Source: Synechococcus sp. CBW1004 (GTDB lineage: Bacteria; Cyanobacteriota; Cyanobacteriia; PCC-6307; Cyanobiaceae). From it: a stretch of 64,000 nt of DNA. Made by a program: the position numbers and the translations under genes. Shown piece by piece: positions 57,862 through 64,000 of this stretch (position 1 is its first letter; each line of letters starts with the position of its first letter). The notes under the pieces are model-generated. The model did not search any database and had not been told where the DNA came from. It was given only the letters and a program-made list of their open reading frames with translations. The stretch is taken from contig NZ_CP060397.1 in assembly GCF_015840715.1 (NCBI RefSeq), positions 3,058,686 to 3,122,685 of the forward strand, read 5' to 3'.

Positions 57862-58860
57862 TCAGCGTGGATGCTCCCGCATCAGCCGCTGCACTTCACC
57901 GGCGTGGTAGCTGCTGCGGGTCAGCGGGCTGCTCACCACCTGCAGGAAGCCCAGCTCCTGCTCGCCATGCCGACGGAAGGTCTCGAACTGCTGCGGGGTC
58001 ACGAAGCGATCCACCGGCAGATGTTTGGGGCCCGGTGAGAGGTACTGGCCGATCGTGACGATGTCCACGGCGTGGTCTCTGAGGTCTCTCATCACTTCAA
58101 GCACGTCAGCGTCGCTTTCGCCCAGCCCCACCATCAGGCCGGATTTGCTGTAGCAGCGCGGCCAGCCCTGCCTCACCCGCTGCAGCAGCTCCAGCGAGCG
58201 TTCGTAGATCGCCTGGGGCCGGGCACGCTTGTACAGCCGCGGCACGGTTTCGATGTTGTGGTTCAGCACATCCGGGGCGCCCTCCATCACAGCCGCGAGG
58301 GCGTTCCAGTTGCCGCAGAAATCGGGGATCAGCAGCTCGATCGTGGTCAGGGGGGAGCGCTGCCGCACCGCCGCGATGCAGGCCACGAACTGGCTGGCGC
58401 CGCCATCGTCCAGATCGTCGCGGTTCACCGAGGTGATCACCACGTGGCTCAGCCCCAGCCGGCTGACCGCTTCCCCCAGTCGCTCCGGCTCCGTCGGGTC
58501 GAGCGTGCGCACACTCTTGTCGAAGTCGATGTCGCAGTAAGGGCAGGCCCGGGTGCAGCCCGGTCCCATGATCAGGAAGGTGGCCGTGCCGCCGGCGAAG
58601 CATTCGCCGATGTTGGGGCAACTGGCCTCCTGGCAGACGGTGTTCAGCCTGAGGTCGAGCAGCAGATCCGCCACGGCGCCGATGCGCTCGCGCTGGGGCG
58701 CCTTGACGCGCAGCCAGGGGGGCTTGCCGCTCGGATCGCCTTCGCCGTCAGCGCCGGCGGTGGAGGGTCCCGCTCCCAGGTCGGGTTCTGTCACCGCCCA
58801 GGCGGCCCCTGTCGTTGGCTGCACGGGCAGGACGGGGGCAGGTGACAGGGGATCGGTCAT
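57862..58860 (-). CDS. lipA: Lipoyl synthase
   Basis: A 332-residue radical SAM enzyme that inserts sulfur into octanoyl chains. It has both Fe-S motifs: [12 protein letters not shown] (auxiliary cluster) and [11 protein letters not shown] (radical SAM), plus [15 protein letters not shown] and the C-terminal RSSYHAGEV serine. The N-terminal 55 residues are a low-complexity extension, so translation may start later. Confidence 0.96.
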   Translation of the reverse strand: MTDPLSPAPVLPVQPTTGAAWAVTEPDLGAGPSTAGADGEGDPSGKPPWLRVKAPQRERIGAVADLLLDLRLNTVCQEASCPNIGECFAGGTATFLIMGPGCTRACPYCDIDFDKSVRTLDPTEPERLGEAVSRLGLSHVVITSVNRDDLDDGGASQFVACIAAVRQRSPLTTIELLIPDFCGNWNALAAVMEGAPDVLNHNIETVPRLYKRARPQAIYERSLELLQRVRQGWPRCYSKSGLMVGLGESDADVLEVMRDLRDHAVDIVTIGQYLSPGPKHLPVDRFVTPQQFETFRRHGEQELGFLQVVSSPLTRSSYHAGEVQRLMREHPR

Positions 58861-59058
58861 CGGGGGGCGGATCCTGGGTGATGCGGGTGGGGCCTGGACG
58901 GGGGCAGGCTGTGGAGCTGTCCTGGCCTGGTTCAGGACCGGAACGGCGGGCCTGCGTGCTGGCTGTTCACGGTCCGGGCGGCCCTGCTCCCCTACAGGGA
59001 CGTTAGACAGCCGGTTCCCGTGCCCTGGCGGGAGGGCGATCCCTTAAAGTCGGCCCAT

Positions 59059-59132
59059 CGGGATGTAGCGCAGCTTGGTAGCGCACTTCGTTCGGGACGA
59101 AGGGGCCGCAGGTTCGAATCCTGTCATCCCGA
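59059..59132 (+). tRNA. tRNA-Pro(CGG)
   Basis: A complete cloverleaf: acceptor CGGGATG/CATCCCG, D arm with GCTTGGTAGCGC, anticodon stem CTTCG/CGAAG around TTCGGGA (anticodon CGG), T arm GCAGGTTCGAATCCTGT (one mismatch), discriminator A. CCA is not encoded. Terminator follows at 59170. Confidence 0.95.
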
Positions 59133-59169
59133 TTGCCGATCGCGTGGCCTGAAAGCCGCTCCAGACAAG

Positions 59170-59205
59170 GTCCAGCGTCTCACTTCTGAGGCGTTGGACT
59201 TTTTT
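59170..59205 (+). terminator. Terminator of tRNA-Pro
   Basis: GTCCAGCGTCTCA and TGAGGCGTTGGAC form a 13-pair stem (two G-T pairs) with loop CTTC, directly followed by six T. Confidence 0.8.
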
Positions 59206-59438
59206 GATGGGCGGATTGTTGGGTGCCTTCAACCTGGCTGCTGTTCCCCCTGTCGCTCCCCGCGCAGCCGTCAACCGGCCACCTTCTCGGGTCGCCCGCA
59301 GGCCGCGGCGCCGGAGCCGAAGCTCCCAGGAGCCGATCCCAGGTGTTCGGCGGGCTCCGCTGGCTGCGGTGTCTTCAGGCATGCCGCGCCGTTGGGCCGG
59401 TGTCGGTGAAGCTGACTCGCCTGCAGATACCCCGTCGT
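59206..59438. other. Gap downstream of tRNA-Pro, nothing supported
   Basis: With the terminator, 306 bases separate the tRNA from the end of the cobJ fusion. The short open frames here are Arg/Pro-rich and not protein-like. Confidence 0.45.
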
Positions 59439-61310
59439 TCAGGCCAGCTCGGCTCCTGGGTAGCCGCGCGGGGTGACCATGCGGCCATCGCGGCTGTAGC
59501 TGCTGCTGTTGCCGATCAGCACCAGGGTGAGCATGTCCACCTGCTCCACCGGCAGGTCGCCGAGGCAGTGGAGGCTCACCTGTTCCTCGGGGCGCCCCAG
59601 CTGACGCGCCAGCACCACCGGAGTGGATCCGGGGCGGCCCTGCAGCAGCAACTCCACGGCACGCTGCAGCTGCCAGTCCCGCCCCAGGGAGCGTGGGTTG
59701 TACAGCGCCACCACGAAGTCGCCGGCGGCGGCGGCCTGCAGGCGCCGCTCGATCACCGCCCAGGGTGTGAGCCGGTCGCTGAGGCTGATCGTGCAGAAGT
59801 CATGCATCAGCGGAGCTCCGGCGCGGGCGGCGGCCAGCTGCAGGGCCGAGAGACCCGGGTGCACCTCGAAGCGCGGCCGATCGTCGTGAGGCTGCTGCAG
59901 CCAAAGCTCCAGCGCCAGCCCGGCCATGCCGTAAATGCCGCTGTCCCCGGAGGAGATCAGCCCCACCCGGAGCCCCGCCTGAGCCAGGGCCAGGGCCTCG
60001 GCGCAGCGGGCCCGCTCCTCCGTGAGACGGCCGTCGCGTCGCAGTTGATCTGCGCGACGCAGCGGCTCGAGCAGATCCAGATACAGGCCATAGCCCACCC
60101 AGACTGTGGCGCGGGCCAGGGCCTGGCGGGCGTCCCCACTGAGCAGATCCAGACGGCCGGGGCCGCTGCCGATCAGGTGCAGCTCGCCCCTGTGGGGGGC
60201 CCACTGATGCGTCGAGCGGGCAATGGCCAGGGTAGCGGCCCCCCGTTCGCCGGCCTCAGCCCGCCCGATCGTCTTGGTCACAGCCAGCTCGTGAGCTCCC
60301 ACCGGATCGGAGGGCGCCGCCCGCAGCGCCGCGGCTTCCGCGACGCTGGCGGTGCCCATCTCCCGTGCCACCACCGCAGAGGGATGGGGGACCTCCACGG
60401 CGGCCAGGTCAGATGCGGTGAACAACCGCAGCGGCCAGCTGCGCCGTTCGGCCAGCTGCAGCAGGGCCGGCTCATCCCCCTTGCGGTCGATGCTGGCGAG
60501 TCCCGCCACGGCTTCTTTCGCGAGACCGTGGGCGGCCAGGGTCTGATCCACCAGCCGCTCCAGCAGGCTGAGGCTGGTGTCGCGTTCACAGCCGATGCCC
60601 AGCCACAGGCAGGGGGGATGCCAGCGGCAGCCGGGGCCCAGCTGTGGGCTGATCACCAGCCCGTTGTCCCCGGTGTCGAGTCGCTCCAGGGCTTCCGTCG
60701 CCGCCAGCTGTCGCCAGAGATCGAGTCCGGCCTCCTGCTCCAGGACGGGCCTGCGTCCGCGGGCCAGCTCCTGCATCAGCTGGCTCCAGTCGCCACTGCC
60801 GCGACGCCAACCCCAGGCTTTGCCGAAGGCATCGAGGCCCAGCTGACCCTGCACACTGCTGCTGCTGAGCACCGCCTGGGCCCCGAGCAGGGCAGCCACC
60901 TCCTGGCTCAGCTGCTCACCGCCGGCGGCATGGCCGCCGAGAAGAGGGATCACTGTGCGGCCCAGGGGATCGATCACCAGCACCGCCGGATCGCTGAGCT
61001 TGTCCTGAAGCAGCGGAGCGATCAGCCGTGTGACCAGCCCGCACGCCCCCACCGCCAGCACGGCGGAGCAGTGAGGCCAGTGGTGTGCCAGCCAGGACCC
61101 TGCGGATTCCGATCCTGAATCGTCACCGAGCGCATCCCGAACCGTTGAGGCCGTCTCCGCAGGCCAGCGGATCGCCTCCGTCAGGCCGGCCTGCTGCAGG
61201 CGCTGCAGCACCGGAATCGCGACGATGGAGAACCCCAGGGCGACAACGCCGTTGCCCATCCCGACGGCGTCGGATCGCGCCCCTGGCGCCGGATGCTTCG
61301 CGACGCTCAT
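59439..61310 (-). CDS. cobJ: CbiG - CobJ fusion, cobalamin synthesis
   Basis: A 623-residue bifunctional enzyme of the corrin pathway. Residues 1-340 form the CbiG part (cobalt-precorrin-5A hydrolase: CGLVTRLIAPLLQDK, PLLGGHAAGGEQLS, LWLGIGCERDTSLSLLE). Residues 370-623 form the CobJ/CbiH C17-methyltransferase (LHLIGSGPGRLDLLSGDAR, GLISSGDSGIYGMAGLALE, HPGLSALQLAAARAGAPLMH). The fusion is known in Synechococcus relatives. It overlaps the upstream gene by four bases (ATGA). Confidence 0.93.
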   Translation of the reverse strand: MSVAKHPAPGARSDAVGMGNGVVALGFSIVAIPVLQRLQQAGLTEAIRWPAETASTVRDALGDDSGSESAGSWLAHHWPHCSAVLAVGACGLVTRLIAPLLQDKLSDPAVLVIDPLGRTVIPLLGGHAAGGEQLSQEVAALLGAQAVLSSSSVQGQLGLDAFGKAWGWRRGSGDWSQLMQELARGRRPVLEQEAGLDLWRQLAATEALERLDTGDNGLVISPQLGPGCRWHPPCLWLGIGCERDTSLSLLERLVDQTLAAHGLAKEAVAGLASIDRKGDEPALLQLAERRSWPLRLFTASDLAAVEVPHPSAVVAREMGTASVAEAAALRAAPSDPVGAHELAVTKTIGRAEAGERGAATLAIARSTHQWAPHRGELHLIGSGPGRLDLLSGDARQALARATVWVGYGLYLDLLEPLRRADQLRRDGRLTEERARCAEALALAQAGLRVGLISSGDSGIYGMAGLALELWLQQPHDDRPRFEVHPGLSALQLAAARAGAPLMHDFCTISLSDRLTPWAVIERRLQAAAAGDFVVALYNPRSLGRDWQLQRAVELLLQGRPGSTPVVLARQLGRPEEQVSLHCLGDLPVEQVDMLTLVLIGNSSSYSRDGRMVTPRGYPGAELA

Positions 61311-63121
61311 CGCTGCAGCCGCTCACGCAGGCCGGCCAGGGGGCCATGCCGTTCCGGGCGCCGCAGCGTGCCGTTGTCGTTGACCAGATCCCGGGCCCGG
61401 CCGGTCAGTGCGGTGCTCGGACGGACGCGGTTCCGGTCATCGCCGTCTTCGGAGATGGGCGCCGGTGGAGCGGCGGCCTGCACATCGGGTTCGGTTGCGG
61501 GAGGCATGGTCTGCTGGGGAGGTTCACGGCTGGGTTCGCTCGTGCCCTCTGCCGTTGCCGGAGCGGGCAGGCCTGTTTCTGGCACTGGCGTTTCCGGGGC
61601 AGGGGCAGGCTGCGGCGGCACTGACGAGTCAGCCGCTCCGCCCGGCGAGGTGGTGGCCGGGAGGCCATCCGTTGTCGGGGTTTCGGAGGGCATCCCACCC
61701 TCTCGGGTGGGTTCGCCTCGGTCGGTGGCCTGACGGTTCACCTCGGGGGAGACCCGCGATCGGGCCTCCGTCGGCACCGATGGGCTTTCCTCATCAAGGG
61801 ACTGTGTTGCCGCTTCATCCTGCAGGCTGTCGGCCATCAACGCCGGCCCCTGGGTCGGCGAGCTTGTCATGGAGTGGCCGCCGTCCGCTGCCGCTGGAGC
61901 CGACTCCGGTACCTGGGCAGCCCTCAATGGCTGCCGAGCCGCTGTCTCCGGGGTCGTGGCAGAGCGATCATCCGGCGTCTGGGTTGTCAGGCTTCCCAGT
62001 GAGGAGTGGACCTGGAGGCGTTCACCAGGCGGGGATGCCGGAGGCAGCGGGATCTGAGCGGCGGCGGTCTCTGGACTGGGCTCTGCGTCGCGGTTGACCT
62101 CGGCGGGGGATGGGGGCGCCTCACCCAGAAGGATCGCCAGCTCCGTCGGGGACAAGGTGTCGCCGCGCCAGCGCGGCGACACGGCCTTGGGGCCGAGATC
62201 CACCTCCTGCACGAGGCTGTTGAACGGGGGATTGAGGGGCTCGCCCCTGCCGTCGAGCAGTTCCATGAGCAGCGCGTTCAGCCCCGGCCGCCAGCCGCGC
62301 AGCCACAGCGGTGTCTGCTGGTCGAGCAGCACAGTGTTTCCGTTGATGGACAGACGCAGGCGCCACTGGGTGCCGCTGCCGCCCACCTCCTGAAGCGGAG
62401 CATCGAGGAGAAGCCAGTCCAGCAACAGCGGCTCCCCAACGGCAGGGCCCGACGGACTCACGGCCAGCAGCTGGGGGCTGCCGAGGGCGGGCAGGCTGAG
62501 CGGATTCGGGGCCGTGCGATGCAGCCGGATCTGCTGGGCGGATCCAGGATTCTTGCGGGCTTCGCCCCAGGGCATTGCGGCATACACGGTGAGGCGGTGA
62601 CTGCCCGGGCTCAGTTCCGGCATCACCCCTTCCTCGTCGGTCCAGATCCGGGGTGGTTCCTGATCGAGCTGCACCACCACATGGGGGCCCACCCCGAGGG
62701 CGCCACCATCGACCAGGGGCCAGTCATGGATCCGCAGCTTCAGGTTCCAGGGGCCCGCGGGCAGCACGCTGTCATCCCGCGGCGAGAGGATCTCCACCAC
62801 CGGCTGCCGGCCGGCGAGGGCCGTCTGAAGTTGCTGGACCGCTTCCGGCGGAGACACCTCCTGCAAGGGCGCCATGCCGTGGTTCGTCAGGGCGGACTGG
62901 CTGATGGCATCACGCTGTTGTGGCTTCCAGGGCAGAGAAAGGGCAGCCACCGGAGCTGTCGGCAGGCTCACCGCCACGAGGGTCAGAACAAGGATCAGGG
63001 TGAGCAGCCGCCTCAGCGGGTCGGGGCGGCAGGAGGCAGCTGGCGGCAGACCGGGCCGGCGCCCTGGGGGGAACTGCTCGCTCCTGCCGTTCACGCCCTT
63101 GCAGCCCTGGAAAGGATTCAT
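61307..63121 (-). CDS. Conserved picocyanobacterial envelope protein of unknown function
   Basis: A 604-residue protein with one N-terminal hydrophobic segment (LLTLILVLTLVAVSLPTAPVAA, described as signal or anchor) and a beta-rich body (VEILSPRDDSVLPAGPWNLK, HVVVQLDQEPPRIW, GSHRLTVYAAMPWGEARKN). A long disordered Pro/Glu/Ser-rich C-terminal tail follows. No family function is known. It is translated with the CbiG-CobJ fusion and faces psaA. Confidence 0.7.
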   Translation of the reverse strand: MNPFQGCKGVNGRSEQFPPGRRPGLPPAASCRPDPLRRLLTLILVLTLVAVSLPTAPVAALSLPWKPQQRDAISQSALTNHGMAPLQEVSPPEAVQQLQTALAGRQPVVEILSPRDDSVLPAGPWNLKLRIHDWPLVDGGALGVGPHVVVQLDQEPPRIWTDEEGVMPELSPGSHRLTVYAAMPWGEARKNPGSAQQIRLHRTAPNPLSLPALGSPQLLAVSPSGPAVGEPLLLDWLLLDAPLQEVGGSGTQWRLRLSINGNTVLLDQQTPLWLRGWRPGLNALLMELLDGRGEPLNPPFNSLVQEVDLGPKAVSPRWRGDTLSPTELAILLGEAPPSPAEVNRDAEPSPETAAAQIPLPPASPPGERLQVHSSLGSLTTQTPDDRSATTPETAARQPLRAAQVPESAPAAADGGHSMTSSPTQGPALMADSLQDEAATQSLDEESPSVPTEARSRVSPEVNRQATDRGEPTREGGMPSETPTTDGLPATTSPGGAADSSVPPQPAPAPETPVPETGLPAPATAEGTSEPSREPPQQTMPPATEPDVQAAAPPAPISEDGDDRNRVRPSTALTGRARDLVNDNGTLRRPERHGPLAGLRERLQR

Positions 63122-63552
63122 TCTGCCCAGGAGCCGGGCTGGGGCTGCTTGTTGAATGAAATGTGCCGATCAAGCGTGGTCAGGCAATAAACAAAGCGCG
63201 CTCGATCGAATGGTCTCGGTGATGACAACCACCTGCCAGACCCCAGTCAGGAACTGGCCTGGCCAGGGATTGAACCTTTGTAACTGCCTCCCTATTTCGC
63301 TTGATTTCGGCCCTTATACTTCCGCCAGCGGTCCCCTTTCGGGGCCCCATGCCCCAGCCGGGGGTCAGCCCTCTCCCCAGTCGGGGCAAGGGTTTTCCCG
63401 TCCCGCGGCTGGGGCCCATGGCCTGGATGGGTCCCAGCGACTCCTCCTGGTCATAGGTCCCACGGCGATCCCGGCTCCGCCCTGGCGGTGCCTTCAGGGG
63501 TCGTCGAAGGGGTGGACCTCCACCTCGATTCCGTCCCTCGAGGAACCTCTCG
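63122..63552 (+). promoter_or_regulatory. psaA promoter and long structured leader
   Basis: Candidate -10 TATACT at 63315-63320; no clear -35. TTTGTAAC at 63277-63284 resembles one half of the RpaB/HLR1 light-response element. Downstream, the presumed leader of about 225 bases folds well: GGTCCCC/GGGGCC at 63330-63346 and an outer stem CCCCAGCCG (63352-63360) with CGGCTGGGG (63406-63414). A ribosome site GAGGAA lies at 63540-63545, seven bases before the psaA ATG. Confidence 0.55.
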
Positions 63553-64000
63553 ATGACCATCAGCCCACCAGAGCGTGGGAAAACGGCAAAGGACATGGTC
63601 GACCGGAACCGCGTTCCGGCCACGTTCGAGCTTTTCGAAAAGCCCGGCCACTTCGACCGCTCCCTTGCCAAAGGTCCCAAAACCACCACCTGGATTTGGA
63701 ACCTCCACGCCAACGCTCACGACTTCGACAGCCACACGAGCGATCTTGAAGAGGTCTCTCGCAAGATCTTCTCGGCTCACTTCGGCCATCTGGCCGTCAT
63801 CTTCATCTGGCTGAGCGGCGCCTTCTATCACGGGGCCCGTTTCTCCAATTACTCCGGCTGGCTCGCCGACCCCCTGCACGTCAAGCCCAGTGCTCAGGTG
63901 GTCTGGCCGATCTTCGGCCAGGAGATCCTCAATGGCGATGTGGGTGCCGGCTTCCACGGCATTCAGATCACCTCCGGCCTTTTCCATATGTGGCGGGCCT
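63553..64000 (+). CDS. psaA: Photosystem I P700 apoprotein A1, 3' end outside window
   Basis: The first 149 codons of Psa[20 protein letters not shown] is the stroma-facing start, followed by [20 protein letters not shown] and the first membrane helix [20 protein letters not shown] with its chlorophyll-ligating histidines. The rest (normally about 765 residues) lies beyond the window; psaB would follow. Confidence 0.97.
   Translation, partial: MTISPPERGKTAKDMVDRNRVPATFELFEKPGHFDRSLAKGPKTTTWIWNLHANAHDFDSHTSDLEEVSRKIFSAHFGHLAVIFIWLSGAFYHGARFSNYSGWLADPLHVKPSAQVVWPIFGQEILNGDVGAGFHGIQITSGLFHMWRA

Noticed and set aside
59223-61118. 631-codon plus frame opposite cobJ
   Set aside because: Gln/His/Ala-rich antisense reading of the CbiG-CobJ gene.
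63277-63284. Full HLR1 light-response element upstream of psaA
   Set aside because: Only one half-site (TTTGTAAC) is present; the second at four-base spacing is missing, so it is noted only as a possible half-site.

Overview
The window comes from a GC-rich unicellular picocyanobacterium of the Synechococcus/Cyanobium group. It carries psbA (D1), the start of psaA, ferredoxin-type glutamate synthase, LL-diaminopimelate aminotransferase, a methyl-phytylbenzoquinone/solanesylbenzoquinone methyltransferase of the Synechocystis sll0418 type, CofG, a CbiG-CobJ fusion, and an RNase E that ends in the cyanobacterial arginine-rich PNPase-binding peptide. Species cannot be fixed from the sequence alone.

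Region 1 (1-9592) is a decaying mobile/defence island. It holds a frameshifted tyrosine recombinase, a frameshifted PIN toxin with its excisionase-like antitoxin, a TOTE-type primase-helicase, a TacA-TacT toxin-antitoxin pair, a small HTH gene behind a truncated gene, the 3' end of an IS66 transposon, a helicase fragment, a Gp157-like gene and a SLOG-fold gene. It ends at a 3' half of tRNA-Gly(UCC), probably an attachment-site remnant.

Region 2 (9702-13745) is a PAS histidine kinase behind a DctP-like binding-protein gene. That gene is split by a 1242-bp ISAs1-type element with a 10-bp target duplication. Region 3 (13865-19492) holds psbA with residue Glu130, cofG, a B12-binding radical SAM gene whose stop codon lies in a six-copy 19-bp tandem repeat, and a methyltransferase.

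Region 4 (19695-34368) is visibly AT-richer in its first part and looks like an export and surface-glycan island. A peptidase-containing ABC transporter overlaps an HlyD-type adaptor. Facing them is an unannotated 36-codon gene with a double-glycine leader and a lysine-rich core. Next come a GT2-GT2-sulfotransferase fusion, a P-loop kinase-like gene, a CPBP protease, clpS, a Cys-cluster protein, a second sulfotransferase, a protein with nine and a half near-identical 34-residue coiled-coil repeats, and an alginate-lyase-domain protein.

Region 5 (34389-64000) is core chromosome: dapL, a fused radical SAM gene, rne-rnhB, pheA, tocopherol/plastoquinone methylation, the str operon (rpsL-rpsG-fusA-tuf-rpsJ, minus strand), an IscA-like gene, a NAGPA-domain protein, gltB, lipA, tRNA-Pro(CGG), cbiG-cobJ and the start of psaA behind a long structured leader.

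The most novel candidates are the double-glycine peptide with its exporter and glycan enzymes, and the TOTE/TacAT/PIN conflict island at tRNA-Gly.
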